64,000 bases of DNA from Paenibacillus sp. H1-7 (GTDB taxonomy: Bacteria > Bacillota > Bacilli > Paenibacillales > NBRC-103111), in contig NZ_CP031168.1 of NCBI RefSeq assembly GCF_022354825.1, forward strand, positions 6,263,501 through 6,327,500, in the 5' to 3' direction. How positions within the stretch are numbered: position 1 is the stretch's first letter; each line of letters starts with the position of its first letter. Below are positions 41,827-51,113 of the stretch, piece by piece. The position numbers and the translations under genes were made by a program. The notes beneath the pieces were generated by a model, which was not told the origin of the DNA, made no database searches, and was given only the letters and a program-made list of their open reading frames with translations.

Positions 41827-44800
41827 CTATGCCTTGGCGCCTATAGCAATCCAGTTTACGACTCCTTGCAGCTCCGGTGTGCGCTGATTACGAATAACTT
41901 GTATGATGGCACCGTCTTTGAATTTTTCCCGAATCACCGGATAACAGGAGCGCTGACTCGCCGTAGCGACCATGACATAGTTTTCGTCTACGAATGGTTC
42001 GTCGAATTCCACGATCATTTCCACCATTTCCTCGTTCAAGCGAATTTGGAACAAGGAGAGCCCGAATTGCTGGGTCACATTTTGTTTCACGGTCTGAACC
42101 GGCTGGAACGACAGCTGACGAGGCGTTACCGAGCCGTCGGCAATATGCTCCGTCCGAACGGATTCCCGCTGAAGATGCTCGCTGCCGACGGATTCGGCTG
42201 TCAGTGAAGCAGCCTGCGGTTCAATCTTTTCCGGCTCTACAGCCTGAATATTTTGAAGCTCCGGTTCTGCATCCGGGGTTTCATGAATTTCCGGTACCTC
42301 GACTTGAGGTTCATGAAGCTCAAGCACCGCGGCTGGAGCTTCCGTGCTTTCCACCGCCGCAGGCAAGACATTGCTCTGTTGAACTGGTGTCAGCTGGGAC
42401 GAAATGGCGGAGCTAATCTTCTCCATCAATCCCGTTTCTAAGTGAAGCAAGGAGATGCTTCCAGGCAGCAGATGGTAGCCGGATATCGATTCCTGCTTAA
42501 TGTGAAGACCGTCGATGGAGTCGTTGCTCAAATGCTCCATCCTGACCGCGCCCGGCGCCAGCTTCGATCCTGTCACCGAGCCGTCCTGCAGCTTCGCGGT
42601 GCCGATCGCATCCGAGACGATATGCCGCCCCTCTATAGCCCCGCTGGCGATTTTCGTTGCCGTCACGGCCAGCTCCTGCAGCTTCGAAGTACCGATGGCC
42701 TCCAGCGCCAGATGTCGGCTCTCCACCGAACCGGCCGCCAGCTTCGCACCGTTTACCGCCGATTCCTGCAAGTGCCCGGTACCGATCGATTCTGCCGACA
42801 CATGACGGCTTTCCACCGCAGCATCCGTAATATGACCGGCGTAGACAGAGCCTCCCGACAGCTTAACGCTAGTTACCGCGCCGTCCTGCAGGTGCCCGGT
42901 GCCGATCGATTCAGCCGACACATGACGGCTTTCCACTGCTGCATCCGTAATATGACCGGCATATACGGAGCCTCCCGACAGCTTAACGCTAGTTACCGCA
43001 CCGTCCTGCAGGTGCCCGGTGCCGATTGTTTCTTCTGCCACGTGGCGGCTTTCCACTGCAGCATCTGTTATATGGCCGGCGTATACGGCGCCTTCCGACA
43101 GCTTCGCGTTCGTTACCGTTCCATCCTGCAGGTGTCCGGTACCGATCGATTCTTCTGCTACGTGACGGCTTTCCACTGCAGCATCTGTTATATGGCCGGC
43201 GTATACGGCGCCTTCCGACAGCTTCGCGTTCGTTACCGTTCCATCCTGCAGGTGTCCGGTACCGATCGATTCTTCCGCTATGTGGCGGCTTTCCACTGCA
43301 GCATCTGTAATATGGCCGGCGTATACGGCGCCTTCTGACAGCTTCGCGCTCGTTACCGTTCCATCCTTCAGGTGTCCGGTACCGATCGATTCTTCCGCTA
43401 TGTGGCGGCTTTCCACTGCCGCATCTGTTATATGGCCGGCGTATACGGCGCCTTCCGACAGCTTCGCATTCGTTACCGTTCCATCCTTCAGGTGTCCGGT
43501 GCCGATCGATTCCTCTGCTACGTGGCGGCTTTCCACCGCGCCGTCTGTCACATGGTCGGCGTACACGGAGCCCGCCGAGAGCTTCGCGCTGGTCACCGTT
43601 CCATCCTTCAGGTGTCCGGTGCCGATCGATTCCTCTGCTATGTGGCGGCTTTCCACCGCGCCGTCTGTCACATGGTCGGCGTACACGGAGCCCGCCGACA
43701 GCTTAACGCTCGTCACCGCTCCATCCTTCAGGTGTCCGGTGCCGATCGATTCCTCTGCTACGTGGCGGCTTTCCACCGCGCCGTCCGTCACATGGTCGGC
43801 GTACACGGAGCCCGCCGACAGCTTCGCGCTGGTCACCGTTCCATTCTGCAGGTGTCCGGTGCCGATCGACCCCTCTGCTACGTGGCGGCTTTCCACTGCT
43901 ACATCCGTAATATGTCCGGCGTACACAGAGCCTCCCGACAACTTAGTGCTCGTCACCGCTTCATCCTGAAGCTGCTCGGTGCTTACGGCGTTTGCCGTCA
44001 GATGCTCCGTCGCAACAGAGTCAGGCGCCAGCTTCGTTCTTGTTACCGAAGCATCCTGCAGATGCTCCTTCGCTACCGCATCGCTGCCGAGCTCACGGCT
44101 GCCTACGGCTCCGGCCGCAAGGTGCCGCGCTTCGATTGTATCCGCGGCCAGTTTTGCTCCCGTCACCGATGCGTCTACCAGCTTCTCTGTGGTTACCGCG
44201 CCGACGGACAGCTGTTCACTGCCTACCGCTCCGGCCGCGATATGCGCCGAGTCTACCGAGCCGTTCGCCAGCTTCGCTCCCGTCACCGACTGATCGCGCA
44301 GCTGCTCCGTTCCGATAACTCCGGAAACTAAATGCTCGGTATGCACGGAACCGTGAGCCAGCTTATCTCCGGTTACCGCTTCATCCTGCAGCTTTGCGGT
44401 GCCGACCGCCTCTGCCGCCAGATGACGGTTCTCAACGACGCCTAGAGCAAGATGCTCCCCGCTTACCGAATCCTGAGCCAGTTTGTCGCCGCTAACCGCC
44501 CGGTCCTTCAGCTGCCCTGTACCGACTGCATCTGCCTTCAGATGGGCCGTATCCACTGCGAATTTCGCCAGCTTCTCGCCGGTGACCGCTCCGTCCTGAA
44601 GCTCAGCCTTGCCGATAGCATCCGGAGCTACATGAGCGTGAGTGACTACATGCTCAGCCAATGCATGGCTGCCAACCGCTCCATCAGCAATGTGCGCCGA
44701 TTGTACAGAGCCGTTCGACAGCTTGGCGGCCGTTACCGCTCCATCCTGCAATTGGTCCGTACCTACGGCCCCTGCCGTGATTTGCTTGCTGCTGACGGCC

Positions 44801-47739
44801 CCCTCGACCAGATGGATGCTGTCAATGACTCCGCGCGCCAGCTTCGCTCCCGTAACGGATTGCTCTTGCAGCTGAGCGGTGCCGACGGAACGAGCCGAGA
44901 GATGCTTCGTCAAGATGGAATCCCACGCCAGCTTCGAGCCTTTGATCGATTCATCCTGCAAATGAGCTGCAGTTATCGCTCCTTCTTCCAGCTGAACGCT
45001 GCCTACCGAGCCTTCCGCCAGATGCAGCGACTGCACCGATCCCTTCGCCAGCTTCGCGGCTGTTACCGAATCGTCCTGCAGATGCTCCGTGCCTACGGAT
45101 TTTTCACCCAGCTGACCCGCACCGACCGACCGCTCTGCCAGATGCACCGACTTCACGGCGCCATTTGCCAGCTTCGCTCCCGTAACGGCTTGATCCTGCA
45201 GCTGCTTCATCCCGACAACCGTATCCGCCAGGTGCTCCGTCGTGACGGCTCCAGGCGCCAGCTTCGCTCCCGTAACGGCCTGCTCTTGCAGTTGGTTGGT
45301 GCCGACTGTGGCATCTGCAAGATGCCTTGCTTCCACAGCGCCAAGGGCGAGCTTCGATGCGGTGACCGACTTCTCTTGCAGCTGAGGCGTGCCGACCGTG
45401 CCGCTGGACAAATGAACGGCTTCCACCGATTTGTGAGCCAGCTTCGATGCGGTAATCGATTGATCCTTCAGCTGCTCCGTACCGACAATTCCGGCTGACA
45501 GGTGCGCCGCCTCTACCGCTCCGGCAGCGAGCTTCGATGCCGTAACGGAGTTCTCCTGCAGCTTGGTGCTGCCGACCGCACCGGGTGCGATATGCTGCTC
45601 CCCGACCGAATCCGGCGCCAGCTTCGATGCCGTTACCGATTGTTCCTGCAAATGATCCGCACCGATGGCGCTCTTGCTCAGCTGTTCGGAGCCGACGCTG
45701 CCCTTGCTCAAATGCGCGGTTTCGACCGAGCCCTGCGCGATCTTCGAGGCCGTTATCGACTGATCCTGGAGATGAACGTTACCCGTGGATCCCGGAGCCA
45801 GATGGGACGATTTGACGATCCCGGCGGCCAAATGCTCGCTCAGCACCGCCTGGTCGGCCAGCTTCTCCGACGTCACCGACCGGTCCGCCAGCTTCTCTCG
45901 AGTAACCGCCTCCGCCGCCAGATGGGGCGGCTTGATGGCCGCTTTGGCTACATGCGGCGACTGTACCGCTCCTACAGCCAGATGGTCTCCCTGAACCGCT
46001 TCCCGTCCGAGCTTTTCACTGGTAATGCTGGCATGAGCAATCTTGGCGGTTGTGATCGACAGGTTCGACAATTTATCGGTCGATACCGATTCGCTCGCGA
46101 GCTTGGAGGTCGTTACGCTTTGGTTCGCCAGCTGTGTGCTTAATACGGCACCTTCCTGAATGTGTTGATGCTGGATGGAACCGAAGGCAATCTTTTCACC
46201 CGTCACGGAGCGATCCTGAAGCTTGGAGGTAATGACCGATTCCTCCTGCAGATGCTCCTTGCCTACCGTATGCGGTCCGATATGGGAGGACTGAACCGCT
46301 TTTTCCGACAGGTGTCCTCCATTTACGGAGCCTGCAGCCAGATGGTCGGAGGTAATGGATTTTTTGGCTATTTTACCCGAGGTTATGGACATATCCGTCA
46401 GCTTGGCAGTAGTTACGGAGCCGTCTCCGAGCTGGAACGTGCCCACGCTTTGCTCCGCCAGCTTGCTTGAGGTTACCGCACCTTCCGTCAGATGACGGTT
46501 CTCCACGCTTCTCGCCTGCAAATGTTTGGCTTCCAGTGCCGAATCCTGAATATGCGATCCGGTAATCGAATGCTTCGCCAGCTTCTCGGACTGAATGGAG
46601 CCATCCTGCAGATGCTCTCCACCGACGGATTCCCAAGCCAGATGATCTGCGGTGATTTGACTGGCCGCGATATTGCGGCTGCGAATGATTTCCTCCGCCA
46701 AATGCTCATGCAATACGACATTGGACTTAATATGCTCCGAAGAAACGCTCCACGGAGCCAGCTTTTCTACCGTCACCGCATGATTGCTAAGCTTCTCCGA
46801 ACCGATTTCTCCATCCGCTATTTTGATAGAGGTAATGGAGTGGTCTCTCAATTTCTCCGTCGTGACGGACAAATCGGCGAGCTTTGCCGTGTTGATTACA
46901 TAGTTCGCCAGATTATTGGTCAGAATCGCACCGCTCTTGATTTTCTCGGATGTAATGGATTGATTCAAGATCAGCTCGCCCGTAATCGCTTCTTCAGCCA
47001 AATGCTTCGTATGGATGGATCCTTCGGCGATTTTCATCGCGTCGATCGTTTTGTCGGCCAGCTTCTCGGACGTAATGCTGTTGTCCTGCAGCTTGTCGCC
47101 GCTGATCGCCCTCTCCTGAATTTTTTCGCCGGAGATGGCGTGTGGAGCGATATGCTCTTCGGTAACCGAGCGAACGCCGAGCTTTTGCTGCGTTACGCTG
47201 CGATCCTCCAGCTTCGATGAACTCACAGCATAGTCAGCCAGCTGATCCCGTCCGATAGCTCCACGCTTGACTTGACTTCCGTTGATCGAGTTGCGTGCAA
47301 TCTTTTCCTCTGTAACCGATTCGTTTGCAAGATCATCCGTATAAACAACCGGCGCTCCTGCCGCAGTTTGTTTGCGTTCCTGAACCATGGATTGCACCTT
47401 GCTAGATTTGGGGGGCACCAGCTTCAGATCCTTGGCCCGCTCCTTCAGCTCCGCTTTTTTGGGAGCCGGCTTGACTGCCTCCTTCTTGACTGGGACTTCC
47501 TCATCAACGATCACCATATCCCCGCTCGAGATATTGTCAAGCGAATCCTCCATCGATTCCGCTTGCAGCTCCTCCAGCACCAGGTGACTGATCGTAGCGT
47601 CAGTTACCTCTTCTTTACGGGGGCGGACCGGTTTATCGGACTGAACGTCATCAAGCCACTTTAACTCGTTAAAAGTGCCGCTTCGCTTGCCGCCGAGCGG
47701 AGTTATTTTGGCGACATTACGGCCGCTTCGCTTCTTCAT
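41827..47739 (-). CDS. Giant decapeptide-repeat protein with WIAG-type tail
   Basis: This 1970-residue protein has a basic start (MKKRSGRNVAKITPLGGKR), an acidic/basic linker to about residue 133, and then about 163 tandem ten-residue units to about 1766. Typical units are GSVGTEHLQD, DSVTAAKLAK and ESIGTGHLQD, with the pattern S-V/I-x-x-x-H/K-L. The final 85 residues (FGLSLFQIRLNEEMVEMIVE to VVNWIAIGAKA) match the WIAG-tail domain known from Paenibacillus repeat proteins. There is no signal peptide. GGGAGG precedes the ATG at 47739 and a sigma-K-like promoter lies about 80 bases upstream, suggesting a spore-surface fibre made in the mother cell. A beta-solenoid fold is likely but inferred. 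Confidence 0.9.
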   Translation of the reverse strand: MKKRSGRNVAKITPLGGKRSGTFNELKWLDDVQSDKPVRPRKEEVTDATISHLVLEELQAESMEDSLDNISSGDMVIVDEEVPVKKEAVKPAPKKAELKERAKDLKLVPPKSSKVQSMVQERKQTAAGAPVVYTDDLANESVTEEKIARNSINGSQVKRGAIGRDQLADYAVSSSKLEDRSVTQQKLGVRSVTEEHIAPHAISGEKIQERAISGDKLQDNSITSEKLADKTIDAMKIAEGSIHTKHLAEEAITGELILNQSITSEKIKSGAILTNNLANYVINTAKLADLSVTTEKLRDHSITSIKIADGEIGSEKLSNHAVTVEKLAPWSVSSEHIKSNVVLHEHLAEEIIRSRNIAASQITADHLAWESVGGEHLQDGSIQSEKLAKHSITGSHIQDSALEAKHLQARSVENRHLTEGAVTSSKLAEQSVGTFQLGDGSVTTAKLTDMSITSGKIAKKSITSDHLAAGSVNGGHLSEKAVQSSHIGPHTVGKEHLQEESVITSKLQDRSVTGEKIAFGSIQHQHIQEGAVLSTQLANQSVTTSKLASESVSTDKLSNLSITTAKIAHASITSEKLGREAVQGDHLAVGAVQSPHVAKAAIKPPHLAAEAVTREKLADRSVTSEKLADQAVLSEHLAAGIVKSSHLAPGSTGNVHLQDQSITASKIAQGSVETAHLSKGSVGSEQLSKSAIGADHLQEQSVTASKLAPDSVGEQHIAPGAVGSTKLQENSVTASKLAAGAVEAAHLSAGIVGTEQLKDQSITASKLAHKSVEAVHLSSGTVGTPQLQEKSVTASKLALGAVEARHLADATVGTNQLQEQAVTGAKLAPGAVTTEHLADTVVGMKQLQDQAVTGAKLANGAVKSVHLAERSVGAGQLGEKSVGTEHLQDDSVTAAKLAKGSVQSLHLAEGSVGSVQLEEGAITAAHLQDESIKGSKLAWDSILTKHLSARSVGTAQLQEQSVTGAKLARGVIDSIHLVEGAVSSKQITAGAVGTDQLQDGAVTAAKLSNGSVQSAHIADGAVGSHALAEHVVTHAHVAPDAIGKAELQDGAVTGEKLAKFAVDTAHLKADAVGTGQLKDRAVSGDKLAQDSVSGEHLALGVVENRHLAAEAVGTAKLQDEAVTGDKLAHGSVHTEHLVSGVIGTEQLRDQSVTGAKLANGSVDSAHIAAGAVGSEQLSVGAVTTEKLVDASVTGAKLAADTIEARHLAAGAVGSRELGSDAVAKEHLQDASVTRTKLAPDSVATEHLTANAVSTEQLQDEAVTSTKLSGGSVYAGHITDVAVESRHVAEGSIGTGHLQNGTVTSAKLSAGSVYADHVTDGAVESRHVAEESIGTGHLKDGAVTSVKLSAGSVYADHVTDGAVESRHIAEESIGTGHLKDGTVTSAKLSAGSVYADHVTDGAVESRHVAEESIGTGHLKDGTVTNAKLSEGAVYAGHITDAAVESRHIAEESIGTGHLKDGTVTSAKLSEGAVYAGHITDAAVESRHIAEESIGTGHLQDGTVTNAKLSEGAVYAGHITDAAVESRHVAEESIGTGHLQDGTVTNAKLSEGAVYAGHITDAAVESRHVAEETIGTGHLQDGAVTSVKLSGGSVYAGHITDAAVESRHVSAESIGTGHLQDGAVTSVKLSGGSVYAGHITDAAVESRHVSAESIGTGHLQESAVNGAKLAAGSVESRHLALEAIGTSKLQELAVTATKIASGAIEGRHIVSDAIGTAKLQDGSVTGSKLAPGAVRMEHLSNDSIDGLHIKQESISGYHLLPGSISLLHLETGLMEKISSAISSQLTPVQQSNVLPAAVESTEAPAAVLELHEPQVEVPEIHETPDAEPELQNIQAVEPEKIEPQAASLTAESVGSEHLQRESVRTEHIADGSVTPRQLSFQPVQTVKQNVTQQFGLSLFQIRLNEEMVEMIVEFDEPFVDENYVMVATASQRSCYPVIREKFKDGAIIQVIRNQRTPELQGVVNWIAIGAKA
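42781..43980 (-). repeat. Ten near-identical 120-bp units inside the giant repeat gene
   Basis: Here four decapeptides form a 40-residue, 120-bp higher-order unit repeated about ten times with only scattered changes, many silent. Reading every 120 bases from 42,840 shows the same sequence (for example a CATATGGCCGGC-like or CATGGTCGGC block). Such recent duplication implies length variation between strains. Confidence 0.88.
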
Positions 47740-47819
47740 CCTGCACTTCCTCCCGTGATGGTGGTTCACATGTTGTACCTTTTTACAATAGACTAAAGCC
47801 ACCATAAAGTAGTCTTTTG

Positions 47820-47847
47820 TAACATATGCATTCACCCAGAAGGAAGT
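47820..47847 (-). promoter_or_regulatory. Sigma-K-like promoter of the giant repeat protein gene
   Basis: On the minus strand GAC, 17 bases and CATATGTTA match the sigma-K pattern well. The -10 ends 80 bases before the ATG at 47739. Confidence 0.55.
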
Positions 47848-47970
47848 CATTGCCTAGAGCGAAAATAGGCGCTAACCCAATCAAATTTCAAATCAGGCGG
47901 GCCATTGTCACAGGATTCGGCACAACAGTCCAAGTGACAAGCGGTACACAGCGGCTGGCGCCGGCTGACG

Positions 47971-49461
47971 TCATTTTAATCTTCGGAGCGCTTCCAGAGC
48001 AGCTTCCCTATCGTCAAAATCAAAGCGTTGTCCCCTCACGAGCTGATAAGCTTCATGACCCTTACCTGCAATCACGACGACATCGTCTTCGCGCGCGATG
48101 CTTATGGCCCTATGAATAGCCTCCTTACGGTCGGCGATCATCTCATAATGTGCGGCTGGAAACTGCGATTGCTCCAGTCCCGTACATATATCCTTAATAA
48201 TGGCATCCGGATGCTCATACCTCGGATTATCGGAGGTCAGGATGATGCGGTCGCTATACCGCGCAGCAATACTGCCCATCTGCGGCCGTTTGTCCCGATC
48301 TCTGTCGCCGCCGCAGCCGAATACGGTAATAACCTGCCCGCGGACAAACGCCGTGACCGCCTTCAAGGCTTCCTCGAGGCCGTCCGGCGTGTGCGCGTAA
48401 TCTATAAGCACCGTAAAATTTTGCCCCGCCTCCAAGCGTTCCATCCTTCCCTTCACCGGCTTCATGGCACACAAGCTCCCGGCAATGACAGTGAGGGGAA
48501 GCTGCTCGATCAAAGCGACGGCAATAGCGGCGAGCGCATTGTATACATTGAACAGCCCTACCAGAGGGATGTGGACTTCCATTTCCTCTTCCCGGTAAAC
48601 GACGGTAAAGTCCGAGCCTTCGTCGGTTAACCGGATATGCTTTGCCATCACATCGGCATTGTTGCCGATTCCGTAGGTTATCGGCTGTGCGGCCGTCAGT
48701 CCGGCGAAATAGCCGGATGCGGCATCATCCGCATTCAATACGGCGAACGTTTTGTCGGCTGAGGCGGCATTGCCTAAACGTGAGAACAACAATCCCTTGG
48801 CCTCCCGGTAAGCCTCCATCGTACCGTGATAATCCAAATGATCCTGCGTCAGGTTCGTGAATACAGCGGTACGAAACTGCGTGCCGATGACTCTTCCCAT
48901 ATGAAGCCCCTGCGAGGTGACCTCCATCACGCAGTAATCGGTCTGCTTGTCGGCCATGGCAAGCAAGTTGCGCTGCAAATCCGGTGGTTCCTGCGTATTG
49001 TTGGCGAACTGCTTCTCTTCTTCTCCGATTCTTGTGGCGATGTTCCCCATCAATCCCGTCCTAAAACCACGATGCTTTAAAATGTGCTCAATCAAATGGC
49101 TAGTCGTCGTTTTACCGTTCGTCCCCGTCACACCGATGACTTTTAAGCGGTTCGAAGGATAGCCGTAGTAGAGTGCCGCCATTGTGGCTAGAGCATATCT
49201 GGCGTCGTTCACGAACACCCTCGGCACTCTCGGATCCGCTTGCACTTCTCTTTCCACAACCAGTGCCGCCGCGCCCCGCTTCACCGCGTCCTCCGCATAA
49301 TCATGGCGATCCTCCAAGATTCCGGCAATCCCGGGGATGCACACAAACAGCTCCCCCGGCTTAATAAGCCTCGAATCCATCTGGATGCCGGTTATCGCAA
49401 TCTCGCCGTCTCCTTCGATCCGTGCGTGGTGCAATCGGGCAGCCAAATCCTTCAATAACAT
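47971..49461 (-). CDS. murE: UDP-MurNAc-tripeptide ligase (MurE)
   Basis: This 496-residue Mur ligase adds the third amino acid to UDP-MurNAc-L-Ala-D-Glu. It has the N-terminal GIQMDSRLIKPGELFVCIPG, the ATP loop VIGVTGTNGKTTTSHLIEHIL, EVTSQGLHMGRV and LIDYAHTPDGLEEALKAV. The acceptor-specifying TSDNPRYEHP is the DNPR motif of meso-diaminopimelate enzymes. GGAGG eight bases before the ATG at 49461 sets the start. It stands alone, outside any division and cell-wall cluster, which raises the possibility of a paralogue with a special role, for example in sporulation. Confidence 0.95.
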   Translation of the reverse strand: MLLKDLAARLHHARIEGDGEIAITGIQMDSRLIKPGELFVCIPGIAGILEDRHDYAEDAVKRGAAALVVEREVQADPRVPRVFVNDARYALATMAALYYGYPSNRLKVIGVTGTNGKTTTSHLIEHILKHRGFRTGLMGNIATRIGEEEKQFANNTQEPPDLQRNLLAMADKQTDYCVMEVTSQGLHMGRVIGTQFRTAVFTNLTQDHLDYHGTMEAYREAKGLLFSRLGNAASADKTFAVLNADDAASGYFAGLTAAQPITYGIGNNADVMAKHIRLTDEGSDFTVVYREEEMEVHIPLVGLFNVYNALAAIAVALIEQLPLTVIAGSLCAMKPVKGRMERLEAGQNFTVLIDYAHTPDGLEEALKAVTAFVRGQVITVFGCGGDRDRDKRPQMGSIAARYSDRIILTSDNPRYEHPDAIIKDICTGLEQSQFPAAHYEMIADRKEAIHRAISIAREDDVVVIAGKGHEAYQLVRGQRFDFDDREAALEALRRLK

Positions 49462-49643
49462 CGCATCGTCCTCCTCGCGGGTTCTGATTACCATCTTAAT
49501 CCAATATGCAAATGGTTTGCCGAAAATGACGCGCTTGTTATCAAGATATCAGAATAACGTCTTGGCTTTTTAACAAAACAAAATAACCCCGCACAAAAGA
49601 GGAGCTTTGGCAATCAGATATTGAGCAGGAGCCCCGATTATGC

Positions 49644-49675
49644 AAAAAAAGCCGTCCGATTCTATCGAACGACTT
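49644..49675 (-). terminator. Terminator of the chromate transporter operon
   Basis: On the minus strand AAGTCGTTCGAT pairs with ATCGGACGGCTT, with G-U pairs, around a three-base loop and is followed by TTTTT. Confidence 0.85.
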
Positions 49676-49706
49676 GATTCCTATCTATCAGCATCAATGC
49701 TTTATT

Positions 49707-50246
49707 TCAATAAAAAAATGCGGTTCCCATCAGCGCGGAAACGGACAGCACGACGAGCGGGTGCAGACGATACTTGGCGATCCCTACGACCGCGAAGATA
49801 AAGATAATGACGACCGCAAGCGTATGGCCATTGAGGCCGAGCAAAGGCTGTCCGTTAATCCCGACCCGATACGCTGCAAAAATAACCATGGCGGCAACCA
49901 TCGGCTTCAAGCCGTATAATACGGCCTGCATTATGCCGCCCTGACCTTTTTTATAAAGAAACATCGCAAGAGCTATAATAATAAGAAACGATGGCAAAAT
50001 CATACCTAATATGGAAGCAATGGCACCTGTAATCCCCGCCGTCTTGAATCCTACCAGAACCGCGCTGTTCGTCGCAATCGGTCCAGGAGACATACCGGCT
50101 AACGAAACCGCGTCGGCGAAGCTGTCTGGTGTCATCCACTGGTTGCCGATCACTTCATGCTCGATGACGGACAGGATAGCATATCCGCCGCCGAACGATA
50201 CAAGTCCAATTTTGAAAAAAGTCCAAAACAATGCCAATAAAATCAA
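49707..50246 (-). CDS. Chromate transporter, short-chain CHR subunit B
   Basis: This 179-residue membrane protein is one half of a two-gene CHR transporter. It has FFKIGLVSFGGGYAILSVIE and the conserved LAGMSPGPIATNSAVLVGFKT, followed by four to five hydrophobic helices. The start is a TTG at 50246 with GGAGG eight bases upstream; an earlier TTG touches the ribosome site. It follows subunit A by about 25 bases. Short-chain CHR pairs export chromate, but anion specificity can vary. Confidence 0.92.
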   Translation of the reverse strand: MILLALFWTFFKIGLVSFGGGYAILSVIEHEVIGNQWMTPDSFADAVSLAGMSPGPIATNSAVLVGFKTAGITGAIASILGMILPSFLIIIALAMFLYKKGQGGIMQAVLYGLKPMVAAMVIFAAYRVGINGQPLLGLNGHTLAVVIIFIFAVVGIAKYRLHPLVVLSVSALMGTAFFY

Positions 50247-50271
50247 GGACAACCCCTCCCCTCATGCTCTG

Positions 50272-50931
50272 TCATATGCCGTCCCCCCAAATATATTGAC
50301 CCGGAGCAACGGCTGCCGGTATCGGTTTGTCGGTTGAATTCTGCTTCGCCGCAGCTGTCAATACGCTTCCCATCCGGCGCTTCCACTTGTATACGGCGAC
50401 TCCTGCGGACGTTCCTATCAGCAGCAGAACCGCCGGATGCAGTCCTGAGAACAACAGCGCCGCCAACGACGCGATCAGCAATAGAAGCGTCATCTTGTCG
50501 GAAACCGCAGATTTCATCATCCGCCAGCCGGATACGGCAATGAAAGCAACGACTGCCGCATGGATACCTTCGAAAGCAGCCGTCACCTTCTTCGCATCCT
50601 GGACCGCCGTATATCCAATCGTTAATAGGAGCATAATAATAAAGGTAGGCAAAGAAATGCCTATTACGGCAGATATCGCCCCTTTCCAGCCTGCAAGCCG
50701 ATAGCCGATCATGGTGGCTGCGTTCACGCCGATTCCACCCGGTGCCGAGCCGGCCAAGGATAAGGCGCCGCTCATTTCTTCCGAATCCATCCAGCCTCGC
50801 TGCTCTACAATTTCCTTCTCGATAACCGGTATCATCGCGTAGCCGCCACCGAACGTTATCGGACTGATCTTGCAAAAAGACCAAAATATTTCCCACAGCA
50901 AAGACGCTTTCCCGCCATCTCTCTTGTTCAT
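50272..50931 (-). CDS. Chromate transporter, short-chain CHR subunit A
   Basis: This 219-residue membrane protein is the N-terminal half of the pair. It has FWSFCKISPITFGGGYAMIP, VEQRGWMDSEEMSGALSLAG and SAPGGIGVNAATMIGYRLAG, the classic CHR motifs, then five hydrophobic helices and a hydrophilic tail. A promoter-like TATAAT lies about 40 bases upstream. Together with subunit B it forms the heterodimeric antiparallel transporter. Confidence 0.92.
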   Translation of the reverse strand: MNKRDGGKASLLWEIFWSFCKISPITFGGGYAMIPVIEKEIVEQRGWMDSEEMSGALSLAGSAPGGIGVNAATMIGYRLAGWKGAISAVIGISLPTFIIMLLLTIGYTAVQDAKKVTAAFEGIHAAVVAFIAVSGWRMMKSAVSDKMTLLLLIASLAALLFSGLHPAVLLLIGTSAGVAVYKWKRRMGSVLTAAAKQNSTDKPIPAAVAPGQYIWGDGI

Positions 50932-50969
50932 GCTGCAGCATCCCCCTGTCCGCTCTTTTATGTACCCCC

Positions 50970-50998
50970 ATTATAGCTTACTTATTATCTTTTTGGAA
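50970..50998 (-). promoter_or_regulatory. Promoter-like element of the chromate transporter operon
   Basis: On the minus strand TTCCAA, 17 bases and TATAAT precede the ATG at 50931 by 38 bases. The -10 is perfect and the -35 is weak. Confidence 0.5.
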
Positions 50999-51052
50999 TA
51001 AACTCTAGCATAAATCTTTTTTATTTCAATGTTAAAGAGTGCTTATGCACAT

Positions 51053-51072
51053 AAAAAGGGCCAAACGGCCCC
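51053..51072 (-). terminator. Terminator after the CotSA-like glycosyltransferase gene
   Basis: GGGGCC and GGCCC arms around GTTT are followed on the minus strand by TTTTT, about 40 bases after the stop at 51114. Confidence 0.85.
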
Positions 51073-51113
51073 TTAGTATAGCGGAATACTATGAATTAAA
51101 ATATCACTTTAAT

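Noticed and set aside
42442..46143. Long open frames on the plus strand opposite the giant repeat gene
   Set aside because: They mirror the 30-base periodicity of the real gene, lack ribosome sites and have unnatural Arg/Ser/Cys-rich composition.
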